NCBI GenBank assembly: GCA_022605425.2
Contig: CM061251.1
Span: 1-64,000 of the forward strand
DNA: 64,000 nucleotides
Origin: Hamiltosporidium tvaerminnensis
Lineage: Eukaryota > Microsporidia > Dubosqiidae
Direction: 5' to 3'
Within the stretch, counting starts at the first letter, position 1. The number at the start of each line of letters is the position of its first letter. The notes beneath the pieces were generated by a model. It had not been told where the DNA came from. It searched no databases and worked only from the letters and a program-made list of their open reading frames with translations. Shown here piece after piece: positions 1 to 11,387 of the stretch. The translations under genes were made by a program, and so were the position numbers.

Positions 1-574
1 CCCTAACCCTAACCCTAACCCTAACCCTAACCCTAACCCTAACCCTAACCCTAACCCTAACCCTAACCCTAACCCTAACCCTAACCCTAACCCTAACCCT
101 AACCCTAACCCTAACCCTAACCCTAACCCTAACCCTAACCCTAACCCTAACCCTAACCCTAACCCTAACCCTAACCCTAACCCTAACCCTAACCCTAACC
201 CTAACCCTAACCCTAACCCTAACCCTAACCCTAACCCTAACCCTAACCCTAACCCTAACCCTAACCCTAACCCTAACCCTAACCCTAACCCTAACCCTAA
301 CCCTAACCCTAACCCTAACCCTAACCCTAACCCTAACCCTAACCCTAACCCTAACCCTAACCCTAACCCTAACCCTAACCCTAACCCTAACCCTAACCCT
401 AACCCTAACCCTAACCCTAACCCTAACCCTAACCCTAACCCTAACCCTAACCCTAACCCTAACCCTAACCCTAACCCTAACCCTAACCCTAACCCTAACC
501 CTAACCCTAACCCTAACCCTAACCCTAACCCTAACCCTAACCCTAACCCTAACCCTAACCCTAACCCTAACCCT
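1..574. repeat. Telomere, CCCTAA array
   Basis: About 95 perfect head-to-tail copies of CCCTAA run from the first base and stop at CCCT before GCGCATGC. On the other strand this is TTAGGG, the common animal/fungal telomere unit. The CCCTAA orientation at the left edge is that expected for a true 5' chromosome end. No variant units are seen, so it is terminal telomere rather than an interstitial array. Confidence 0.98.
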
Positions 575-3085
575 GCGCATGCATGAAATCTTTTTAGGTT
601 ATGATTCCTGCCGGTTCTAAGTACTACTAAGATTTAGCGTCGGTTTCGAATCAAAAAAAGGTTTTGAAGTATATGTACGCTGCAAATTAGTTAATATGGA
701 AAGTTCAAAGGTTCGAAACCTTTCGAAGAAATAGAAAAACCAAGAATAAAATTCGTGATCTGGAATGGAATCAAAGGTTTTCCTATCCAAAACGATAAAG
801 GTGAGAATTGATGAAACCCAAACTATTATGTACGTAATAAGCTTCTTTAGAATGAGCAATAAAAGTACGGGAAAAAACCCAAATCATTTTCGATCTTATT
901 GCAACAATTGTAGAAGATTATTTAGCAGAGAAAAGCGAAAAATATTTGCAAGGTGTTACTTAAGAGAAAAAAAGAGCCAGTAAAAGTAACAGACCCAGAA
1001 ATCACTAAAAAGACAGTGGGAAAAGCTGTATAAATAATAGAAGCACCTAAAATCTATGAGAAGAATAAGGTACGGATATAATCGAAAGTAGTTACACGAG
1101 GGTGCGATCGCACAAGTTTTAGCTAGGAATCTTTTTTTCAAATCAATAAATATATTTTTATATACTTTAGGGTATTAGAAGGAATAGAACATTGATATAA
1201 GCCTATCTTTGAGATCCATTGATTATTAAATTAAAATACGTGATAAATTAAGATTTTCTGACATAGAAAACATTTGATCCTAATATAAATAAAAAATTAA
1301 AAATGATGTATTGATGTTTTTAAAGACTAACCGCGCACCTAGTAAGAGAGAGTCCTGGATCAGATAATAGAAGAAACCTTATTTGACTACACTAAAAGGA
1401 AGAATTGAAAACATTTTTGAACGAAATAGAAATATAAAAAAAATAGAAATAAAAAGTTAAAAAAATTTAAGTGCGATTTTTCAATTTTCAAGGGTAGAAC
1501 TTGTGAGTTTCTTGAAAACGCTAATATAAGAATTAGAAATATTAGATCGGGTCAAAAAATATTAATAAAATTGCTTTTTACAATATTGGTAGTATTTATA
1601 ATATACAAGTTAAAAAAAAAATAATTTTTAGAGTAAATAATTTTGGCATAGTAGCATCTGCTGAAAAGTGGCGATATACGTTAGAAAATTAAAATCCAGA
1701 TTATATGGTAATTGCCTGTAAGAAATCTAAAAAAAAATCAAAAACAGGTGTTCTAATTCCGAGGAAATGTTGATGTTATCGGAAGAATTAATTTAATATA
1801 GTATAATTGAAGATTTGACTAAATTCGGTGTTTGTAGTAAGGTACAAAAATATATTCTAATTTTCATTTACAAGTCACGTTTAAATAATGCAGTACATTT
1901 ACGAAAGGCTAAGCTTGGAAAATTTGCTGATATGAAGATATTAAGCTAAGGGGCTACAATCTGGATAATGCAGTAGCATACGAACAATTTGTTCTCTAAA
2001 AGCACGCAGATTTTGGATCTTATGAAATGAAAATATATTCTTTTACTTTTTAAGCACTAGAATAATGTTCTACTCTAGCATATGTACTTTTCAAACTTTA
2101 AGGTAAGACCGGAACTCCATAAAATTAAAATTTTTAATCACAAACTGAAAAATGTGTTTTTGAATAGAGCTAATTTTACATTAAATTCTAAGTTTAATAC
2201 TAATTAATGCAAAGATGAGACGCTAAGAAAACTTTTAGGCAAGAAAATTAAAGTTTTAACTTCCAAGAATGAATTCTGTTGAATAAATTACCGAATGAAG
2301 AAAAACTGAAATTATTGCATGATGTTTAAATTGAAGCATCGAAGAGTTTGCAAATAAAAAGACAAGTTTCTCATAAACTGCACAACCCTATCATAGCTAA
2401 ATTAAAAAGAATCTGAACAGCTGTGAGAACGATAACTGACTTAAATTTTAAAGAAATTTAAGAGTTGATCGGAAAAATGAAAGGAAGATTAGTTATCTAG
2501 ATAGAGCTAATTCTAATATTAGAATTCAAATCCGGTTAACGATTTGGTTTAGTAAGGTTGTTCAATGTAGTAAAAAAAAGAACGCGTGTGTTGGTAAATA
2601 AATACGAAGATTATGGGATAGTAGTGAGTAACAATAATTCAGTATTCTGTTGCCACTATATAAAGATTCAGTTAAAAAATTTTATGACAGTCTTAATTAT
2701 TATCAAAGAGATAAAGGGGATATTTTAGTTAGTATAACCTTATGTTGAATTTGAAAAAGGAAATAAAGCTACTAGGGCCTATTAAGTCTGGTGTGATTTT
2801 AGAGAGAAAAAATGCACTTGTATAAACAGGTTCACTGATATATTTCTTTCATTTAAATAATTATTTTAATTCTTCTATTTTTTTGCGAGAAGTACCAAAG
2901 GCGTGAAAACTAAATACAATTACAGCAATAAAAAGGATAAATAAATTATACAGGAATCTCGCACTAATGAAAAAACTTGTAAATTGTTTGAAAAGAGCAT
3001 ATTTACAAAATTCGAGTTAGTTTTTTAAAAGAAAAAAACTAGTTACACACGGAATAACTCAACCTTTACCAATAGCCTTCAGATA
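575..3085. other. Subtelomeric gene-free sequence
   Basis: There is no ORF I can support here; short open frames near 765-983 and 956-1141 overlap on opposite strands and resemble nothing I know. The base composition is a little less AT-rich than the deep spacers further in, which suggests decayed coding or mobile-element sequence. No rDNA unit, tRNA or tandem subtelomeric satellite is visible. Confidence 0.6.
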
Positions 3086-3870
3086 GAACATATTTTAGAA
3101 AGTGGTAGTGATATTTTTTGCAACGATCGATATCAAATCAGCTATGATACGATCAAAAAAGAAGCTTGTATAGGAACCTTATGTTGTATCAAGAGTTTAT
3201 TCCGAAGAATACTCTATTGATTGCAGAATTACTTTAGAATAAAAGACATTTATTGATAAAGTATAATCAAAAATCAAAATTTACTACGGTTTGCAACGAG
3301 TTACCGCAAAGAACTGGGATATTCTTAAGTTTGTTCGATATTGTTCTTGATTAGTTGATTTTCTATGTCTCTTCTCAGCTGAGGAATAATATATTTAGCT
3401 ATGCAGAAGATTTTTTGCTTTATCACAGTAGTTTGAAACAGATTAAGAAGAATATCAGATGCATATAAAGCCCTTCATCTAATAATGCATTTTTTTGAAA
3501 GAAAAGAACTACTCTTATAATTGCTGAAATATGATTAAAATATTTATTAATAATATTAGTGTTGAAAACCAATGCCTTTTCAAGTATCTTGATATTAATT
3601 TTATTTAAAAGGCGTTGATACGAATTTTAATGTCAGACAAACAAGAAAAAGGGCTTTAAAAGCTGCAATTGTATTACAAAACGTCTCCTGTAAAAAATAG
3701 TCGAATAGAACTGCAAAGTCTTCTAAACTCGTGTTGAGAGGCTATGTTGGGTATGTTAGACTTATATTAGATTATCAATTCTTAATTTTCTCGGCTCATA
3801 ACACGTTTTTAGCAACGGAGAGAATTGAGATGTGTCTTGAAGTACTGTTTGGGGATGTTTTATAATACAC
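3085..3870 (+). mobile_element. Decayed non-LTR retrotransposon (reverse transcriptase relic)
   Basis: With frameshifts and stops, the plus strand reads as a reverse transcriptase of the jockey/CR1/I/RTE kind. Around 3,125-3,165 there is a motif-A-like DIKSA/YDTIKKEA, split by a one-base frameshift. From 3,298 comes LPQRTGIFLSLFD, the counterpart of the usual G-x-PQGS-x-LSP-LLF segment. At 3,400-3,411 is YAED, a degenerate form of the YADD catalytic box, followed by LLYHSSLKQIKKNIR. Near 3,720-3,790 is a thumb-like segment (SSKLVLRGYVGYVRLILDY). An in-frame TAG interrupts it at about 3,352. This lineage differs from the R2/R4-like element at 46-50 kb, which has an ILQGD-type segment. It is clearly dead; the exact ends are not defined. 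Confidence 0.55.
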
Positions 3871-6800
3871 CTAGTATTTTTCCATATGCTCTACTACTAT
3901 AGAAACAACTTAGCAAGATCAGTGTGTCCCACTCTTTCCCTTGGCTCTAAATTTATTAATGAATAAAATTAATATTCTTAAGGAATTAATGGAAAATAAT
4001 ACTAAAATTATTGTTATATTAAAACTACATATCAATATTATTTTAATAATACTAAAGTGATTCCTAAGTAAATGTTGAAGGATTTTAAATAAGCGTGAAT
4101 TCTGGGAAACAAAAGAATATTCAAAGACATCAACATCGTACGTTATTATGATGTAAAGAGAATTACTAATTGTGGCTTTAAGGCATTTATGGAATATGTA
4201 AGAGGACAAAATAGGATGATTTTGACGCTGTTATTCGTTTCTTCAGAAAGAAAGACTGAAAATTACTATTTTTTATGTTGGTGTCATGCTCTACTAACAT
4301 GGAACGTGTCTAATTTGTTTAATAATACGAAATTTGAGTTTTAAATAAGGCTAAAGCGTGAAGTATTTTTAATTTTTCTAGTGGTCCAAATGTTTGTTAT
4401 TAGGTTCCTAATCTATATCTTCTTTAATATACTTTTTTCCATTTTTTTATTTCCTGTTTTGTTTGTGTGAATTTGCTTATATTATTATTCTACTACGTTA
4501 TTATATTAACAATCACTTTAGTATGGTATCATTTTTTAGATCTAACATCCTTTTCTATTTTCTATGTTACTTGACACTCATGCAAACATTTTTTTCTCAA
4601 CTAAATCCAATCTGGTTAATTTTATCTTTAATTTAGAGATTAGAGTTACCTTTTTAGAACTAATGTCTAATTTTATTTTTTTTTTGAGAAATTTATGTTT
4701 ATTTTATATTCATTCATCTTGAAATTTCGTATTTCATTTAAAATGGTCAATATAGGATATATAATTTAGTAGTATTACTTCTCATATGATTTTAAGGTGG
4801 TAAGTCTAATTAGCTTCTAAAATTTAGCATAATTGGAAGTTTTTGAATGTTAGGTATGGGATATTTTTTTATGTTTATTTGGAACATTTGGAATATTAAA
4901 ACCATAAGTCATAATCTAAAAATAAGATTTTGTAATCTTGGTCATAATATGTTGTGTTCAGCCTAAATATGGCAGTATTAAATTTTTGTAAATTGTTGTT
5001 AAAAGGCCTAAGCATATTGATAGAAATATTAAATGTATAGGGTATTCATACGTAACTTTGGATTTCTATATACCCTTATACTACTTACTTTTCTCTTATT
5101 TATAGAAACTGCCAAACATATTTATATTTCTATTGTTTATTTTACTTGACAAGAATATAATCTAAGTAAAAGAAAGATATACATGTGAAAGGATATTTAA
5201 ATATTATTATACTACTCTTAAGAGAATAAATCAGAAAAGTAATATTATTGCCAGTCTTGAAATAAATTTGATATTATTTTAGATTTTAATTTATACGGTC
5301 TTTAATTTTTTATAAATATGCAAAAAATCTATATTAGTGGATTTTAAGATTTGCTTATTCTTAGTATATCCACATACATAAATAGTTTATTTTTATTCTT
5401 TAGTAAGATTTAACTAACTTAAATTGCTATATATAATTATTTTATTGTAAAAAACTAAATAATTATATATAATCGAAAAATTTTGTATATTAAAATCTTA
5501 AAGTAATAAATTTGTTTTTTCTAGCCTATTTTTATATTAAAAATATATTTCAATGATAATTCTACATTAATTATTTGTTTATTTTAAAGTTCTTAATTTA
5601 TCTACCTATTTAAAGATAAACGATACACCTAAATTTTAAATAGTAGGGTTATCTTTTTTATAGTATTCCTAGATCTTTAATTTTCTTTGGACCAATACGG
5701 ATTTACACAAACAATAATTCAAAGAAAAAAATTTAGATAATATTTTAATTTAGTATTAAGATAGGGAATTTTCAATGAATATATAGTTCCGTCTAAACTT
5801 AATTTATACCTCATTTTTTAATATACATATGTTTTAATAGAGCTTTGAAGCCATGAAAAAATCTTCAAAAATGAAGAAACACCTATACTAATCTGAATTA
5901 GAAGATATTGGTAACATTTTTATATCTAGATATATCTATAAATGGATATTACATCGGAAACATATAAAAAGAATATTGGCTTTATGAAATCAGTCGAATC
6001 TTATAATTCACAAATGAAATTTTTAAAATGGTGTTTGATGATTTATAGATTATCAATTTGAAAGTATTATTTTTCTTTTTTCAAAAAAACAGAAAGACTC
6101 TTATTATTAAAAATTACAAAACTATAAATAGGCTGAAGTTTTTAATGTCGAGAAATCTTCTACAATTGAGTTAGGACCATCTTATTGTGAATCTACTGAA
6201 TCTTCCTTGTATTTATAAGAAAATTCCTAATGTAGAAGCCATAGAACTCATGCGAAAATCCACCGATATATTTACTAGAAGATTCGAAGGTGAATTTATA
6301 TATTCTAAACTACCTAAGCTGATTTGATTATAAAAGGGTATTGGTAAGGCTATTTACATCTGTTACAACTATGATCCAAAGTTTAGTGTCAAAGAACTCT
6401 TCCGATCTTAGTTAAAGTCGGGTCTACCTAAATAAGTGGATTAATTTATTAGAATATAATAGTAGATATTCCTACTAATATCATTAACTTAAATAAAATA
6501 ACTCCAAGGTAAACCTTCGAAATAGGACGCAATTGCCTATTTGAAAAGATTCAAGGCTCAGCTATATATCATAAAGATAAAAAAAGAATAAAATAATGTG
6601 CTGTGGTTTGTAACCCAAACTTTCCAAAATTAATACCTTTATTTACTTGGATACAGCCCGATATTCTTATAAAATATCTTGATATATTTCTTGTAAACAT
6701 GTAAAAAACCTATCTCCTTTTATGATATATGATTGAGTTGTTTTCTTTTTGAATAAATCTATTTTTCATAACTCGTAATCTCTTCCTATTTTTTCCTTCG

Positions 6801-6900
6801 TAAGTTTATTTTTTTAGGATATTAAAAAATTATTCTTCTAAAAAAACCTCGAATAATGTCTTTTTTCGCATAAAGTTTAAGTTATAGCCCCAATTCCTTC
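3871..6900. other. AT-rich spacer with a degenerate coding trace near 6.2-6.4 kb
   Basis: Very AT-rich with no supported gene. An open frame at 3,919-4,209 on the minus strand has no recognisable features. At about 6,195-6,310 the plus strand reads as a protein-like stretch (NLPCIYKKIPNVEAIELM then STDIFTRRFEGEF), continuing past stops with GIGKAIYICYNYDPKFSVK at about 6,337-6,390. I do not recognise the family; it looks like a decayed gene. Confidence 0.45.
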
Positions 6901-6904
6901 TTTG

Positions 6905-7010
6905 ATACTCTTTTATACTTCAGTACTGAGCTTTTTTATCTTTTGCTTTCTCAAGAAGATTTTTGGAAAATACTAACTTGGAAATCTTAAATTTTAAATT
7001 TCGTTCTAAA
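6905..7010 (-). mobile_element. Short relic of R2/R4-like retrotransposon
   Basis: The stretch including TTTCTCAAGAAGATTTTTGG and the following AAATACTAACTTGGAAATC matches the plus-strand text at about 48,930-48,970 inside the 46-50 kb retrotransposon (CTCGAGAAGATCTTTGGAAA then GTACTAACTTAGAAAT). It is the region just before the reverse transcriptase domain. Only about 100 bases are recognisable. Confidence 0.5.
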
Positions 7011-7464
7011 TGAATTTACTTACTATTTATATGTCTATTTTTCATAAATAATTTCATGGGCCTTTTAGTAGAAAATAAATAATAATGACGAATAACACTG
7101 TTAGTTATATAAAAGAAATAAAATCTTAAATTTATAATGCATAAATGCTTATTTCAATAAAATGTCTAATTATGAAGTATACTATGAATAGTATATCCTT
7201 GCTCAAACATTTGGATTGTTTAATAAATAATAAAAAATTTAAATAGACTTAACTATATTTTTCTAATCTAAAACAATGTACCTTTAAATTATTCATTGAC
7301 TTTATTACTTTATTAAAAAAAATTAAATCTAAATAAAAAAAACCAAATAAAATTTTATTAAACCGTAAGTTATAATTAAAATCAATGAGAATTTAATATA
7401 AATAAATATATTGTAAATGAAAAAATCATAAATCCGAATTTTGATATAAGAAGTGCTTTATTCA
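7011..7464. other. AT-rich spacer
   Basis: Nothing recognised. It is the 3' flank of the SLC44-like gene, whose stop codon lies at 7,465-7,467 on the minus strand. Confidence 0.6.
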
Positions 7465-8718
7465 TCAAACGATACCAGCTTTACGTTTTTGTTCTACCAA
7501 AGCGGTATGAACTTTTGGATATTCTTTGGCCACAGCACTCGGGTTTTCTGAATAAGCAAATAAAAAGGCTTTGCAACCCGAATCAAACATTGTTCCGAAA
7601 TTCATCGTAGTGTATAAAACAGATACAATACTAAAAATTATAAATCTGTCTTTTAACTTTGCAATAGTATTTTCAAAGTGATAACCATTGTATAAAATAA
7701 ATATCGCAATATAAATTGCTATCCACATAAATTCAAAAAGAGCAATAATTGGTAAAGTACACAAAGAATTCAAAAGTATTTGATTTCTAGAGGATGTCAA
7801 TTTTTCAAATGCACTTTTCATAGATTTTGCATAACTTTCACCTTTCACTGCCATATAACAAAAACACCAATCATTAGCAAAAGAAATTATATCTTCTAGA
7901 ATTGTCAAAATGAGTGTAATTAAGACCTTTAGGATTACTGTAAGTATATTTTCTCTTTCACCACGATCATTACTTTTCTGTACCAAATGTTTCATCGTAT
8001 GAACAACTGCTATAATTAATCCGCCAAAACAAATACTACCCAAACAAAACAAAGTATTCTTTACACTTTCTTTAGCTATTGACGAATCTTGTGTTTCTTT
8101 AAATATTTCCATGCATACAATAGTGCTTATACAAACTCTAAGGAAATAAATAGAATTGAAAAATAGCCAACTTCCATAAAGAATTACTATTGCGTAAAAA
8201 AGTGGTTGTAATTTTTCTAGAATTATTTTTCTATCAAAAAGAATATCAATTCCCATTACAAGTACAAACAAAATAGAATACATCCCAAGAATGGTAAGTA
8301 TATTTTTACAAATTATTCTGGTTGTAGCTTTCAATACTTTTGCAGAATATTTTATGTTTTTCCTGTAGAACAAGAAATACATCAGGTAGCCTATTACAGC
8401 TCCGATTATTGCAAAAATAATAACAATTATATTGTTTGTAAGAACTGCAATTGCAAGAAATAAAAGTGGTGAAACCAAACATCCAAAATGCATGGCGAAA
8501 GCTGGAAAGAATAAAAAGCTTCCTATCATAGTGGATATACATATTACAATATATAATAAAGTAATTAGTGCAAAACCCATATCAAAATTAAACTCCATTT
8601 GCGATTTTACTTCAGTACCTACTAATAAATACGTAATCACACCTATAGTAGATGCAAGAAACAAGAAAAACGCCCAAGCATCATTAAATCTTCTCTTCAC
8701 TACAAATGTCCTATTCAT
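7465..8718 (-). CDS. Choline transporter-like protein (SLC44/Pns1 family)
   Basis: 417-residue polytopic membrane protein. The opening RRFNDAWAFFLFLA matches the (K/R)-F-x-D-x-W-x-x-x-F entry into helix 1 typical of SLC44/CTL and yeast Pns1. The body has roughly ten hydrophobic segments, with a large hydrophilic loop near residues 235-255. Near residues 285-310 a conserved-looking NDWCFCYMAVKGESYAKS matches the family's N-x-x-x-x-x-x-A-x-x-G-x-x-F/Y signature. Near the C terminus a DSG..AFLFAYSENP segment fits the family's last helix and tail. At 417 residues it is shorter than most fungal Pns1 proteins, as expected for microsporidia. SLC44 proteins are linked to choline or related transport across membranes; the substrate here is unknown. 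The ATG is directly preceded by CCC (8,719-8,721). Confidence 0.8.
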   Translation of the reverse strand: MNRTFVVKRRFNDAWAFFLFLASTIGVITYLLVGTEVKSQMEFNFDMGFALITLLYIVICISTMIGSFLFFPAFAMHFGCLVSPLLFLAIAVLTNNIIVIIFAIIGAVIGYLMYFLFYRKNIKYSAKVLKATTRIICKNILTILGMYSILFVLVMGIDILFDRKIILEKLQPLFYAIVILYGSWLFFNSIYFLRVCISTIVCMEIFKETQDSSIAKESVKNTLFCLGSICFGGLIIAVVHTMKHLVQKSNDRGERENILTVILKVLITLILTILEDIISFANDWCFCYMAVKGESYAKSMKSAFEKLTSSRNQILLNSLCTLPIIALFEFMWIAIYIAIFILYNGYHFENTIAKLKDRFIIFSIVSVLYTTMNFGTMFDSGCKAFLFAYSENPSAVAKEYPKVHTALVEQKRKAGIV

Positions 8719-8735
8719 GGGTTTTAAATTTTTTT
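8719..8735 (-). promoter_or_regulatory. CCC start-proximal motif of the SLC44-like gene
   Basis: Read on the minus strand, AATTTAAAACCC abuts the ATG. A CCC motif at the start plus an AAATTT-like box is the arrangement described for microsporidian promoters. Function is inferred. Confidence 0.45.
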
Positions 8736-11024
8736 TTTTTTTTATTTCTATTTTTTTTAATTTGAAACAAATGTAAGAAAAAGGAGCAAATTTATTTTAA
8801 ACCAACCGTTTAATGTAAAATATATTGTACCTTTTTGGGTTTATTAGTAAAAATTTATTTTATTTGTTTTCTATATTTGGATAAATTTTTTAAATGTTTG
8901 TTTTTTTAAAATATGGTTTGATTTTTTTATTGGTAATTTTATTATAATTTTAACCCTTTGTTGGTTTTTTTAAAAGAATTTTTAATTTTATCTAATTACA
9001 AAGTTTTAAGTTGAAATTGCAGCTTATTTAATACAGAAATATATTTTTATTAAGTGATAACGGTTTTTGTTTCAATAAATTTATATTAAATTAATTTTTA
9101 GGAGTAAATATAAAAGGGGAAATTTACATAGAAATTTATTTAAAGGAGAAATAAAATTTCTATAAACTGTAAATTAACAAATATATTTAACAATTTCAAT
9201 TACATATAATTCATTTTTTTCATTTAATATATATGAGGTCAGAGTTAAAAGGATTCTAATTTTATTAAAAAATTTGAATTTATTTGTAAATTTAATTGCA
9301 GTCTAAATTTATAAGAATTATTTATAAATCAAGTTTTATCTGTATAAGATATAAATCATAATAATCATAAGCAATTATTTCTTTTTGATTTTTTATTTTA
9401 AATATTTTTATTCATATTTGTGACTGAATATATTTTTTTATTCTTTTTAAGTGTCGCAAAAGCACATCTATATGAATTTATTGAAATTTTAAAAGTGTGA
9501 TTTTTGTTTATACAATATATTTTTTTCTTTCTATAGTGATATATTAAAAAAAAAATTATTTCTGCTATTTTTGGATAAATTAAAAAGAAAAGATATGAAT
9601 TAATACATTTTTTTAAAAAGGATTGAGTTGTATTAAATTATAATTTGTATTAATTTATTTGTGTTAATAGAGAATTAGATTCAATATTATTTATAGTTTA
9701 CATTTTCATAAGAATATATTCAAGAAGCTTTTATTTGTTGAAAATTTGATTGGTTTGTTTTATTTTTAAGAAATTTTTATTTGAAATTTTATATAATTTT
9801 AAAAACCAAAAATAAATATAATTGTTGAATATTTTTGTTAGATTATAAAAATTCACTAAGAATTGCGGTTTAAATATGAAAAATTTAGAGAAGTAAATTT
9901 TCTGTTTAAATTTTTAATTTGAAAACTAAAGTTTCTGATGTATAAAAATATCTGTTAGAAAGATCCATTTTTCTTTTTTTAAAAATATGTGTTTAGTTGC
10001 AATAAATAAGCAATTTATGACTTTTATATTTCTACCGATCAATTTCTAATATAATATTTTGTATCTTCGTTATGTAGCAGAAATTTATTAACAAATTCAG
10101 AGATGTATAGAAATAGATCATATTCGTTTGACACTATGACGAATATAATGCATCGAATTTTATTTAAGAATGGAGTCAAGTAAAATTATTTATGACAACA
10201 TTTTTGGTTTACAATGCATGTTCTTAATGCAATACAACTGTTTGTATATAAAAATATTTTAAGTTGGTTTTATATAATTATACGATTTTTAAAAAATTCA
10301 AAATTAATGTATTTGTAAAAACATTATTTGTATTGTATATTCTAATGGTCTGTGTTTATATTTCACAACAAAAATATTCTAAATATATTTAAATTTAAAA
10401 AAAATTCTACTATTTATCAGGATGTATATTAAAATATCTTTATAAAATTCGATATATCAAAGTTTAAGTTGAACTATTTCCTTTATATTTCTTGGATTTT
10501 GCAGTCTATTCATAAATCGCTAATTTTATTGCTTCAAATGAGCATGGCATTTGGATTCTTTAGATATATCTAAATTAAATTTCAAAAAAATATATTTATA
10601 TCGAAAATTTATATTGTGAACAGATAATTATATAAACTTTGGTTGTATGTTTTAATACAAATTTTTTTTCGTAAGAAAAGAATTTAAAAATTTAAATGAA
10701 AAAATTACTAAAATATCTTTAAAATATTTGTTTAACTGATACAATAAACATTTAAATTGATTTTATACATTATAGTAAGGTTTTTATTATCAAAATTTAA
10801 TTTGATTCTTTCTATTTAGAAAATTAAATACTTAAATATTTTGAAATATTTTTAAAAAATTGCTTTTAGAAGTATTTTTCTTCAGTAAATATTATATTTC
10901 AAAGTGTAATTTAAGATTTTATTCACTTTAAAAATATTTTGAAAGTAAAATTAAAATTCTATATAAAACTTCCTTTATCTTAATTAAAATTTAAAAGTAT
11001 AAATAAGTTAAATATTTGAATAAA
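8736..11024. other. Long AT-rich spacer
   Basis: About 2.3 kb of extremely AT-rich sequence with many homopolymer runs. No ORF of interest, no repeat copy and no RNA gene recognised on either strand. Confidence 0.6.
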
Positions 11025-11387
11025 ATGGTTTTTTTTCTTTGTGAATATAATATGTCGAACATAGCTACATTGTTGTGTCTTTTATTACTGTTAGTTTATT
11101 TTTGTAAAAAAAATAGATCTTTTACGGATATTTATGATAAAAAGGTTATATTTTTCGAATTTGGAGATTTATATTCTAAAATTGAACATAATATTCTATG
11201 TTATGCGTTTTACATGACGATTTTATTGATAAACACTTCACTTTTGTTTTATTTTACATTAACAAGATATCTTATGAATAATTCTATATCTGAAAGTTTA
11301 TTGGTGGTCATTGTTATGCTTACGAAAATTTATACTGTAAATTTGTTGTTCTTTCAAATCATATTTTGTATTTTTATATTTTTTTAA
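11025..11387 (+). CDS. Possible small membrane protein (doubtful)
   Basis: Open frame of about 120 residues from the first ATG. It has a hydrophobic segment near residues 12-30 (IATLLCLLLLLVYF followed by CKKNR), a hydrophilic stretch with mixed charges (near 31-60), then two or three more hydrophobic segments up to the end. The signal-anchor-like start and the positive charges after it make coding plausible, but such frames also arise by chance in sequence this rich in T. There is no family match, no CCC motif before the start, and the next ATG (11,052, MSNIATL) is equally possible. Confidence 0.3.
   Translation: MVFFLCEYNMSNIATLLCLLLLLVYFCKKNRSFTDIYDKKVIFFEFGDLYSKIEHNILCYAFYMTILLINTSLLFYFTLTRYLMNNSISESLLVVIVMLTKIYTVNLLFFQIIFCIFIFF

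Noticed and set aside
712-735. AAAGGTTCGAAACCTTT, resembling a tRNA T-arm
   Set aside because: No D-arm, anticodon arm or matching acceptor stem can be placed around it at tRNA spacing.
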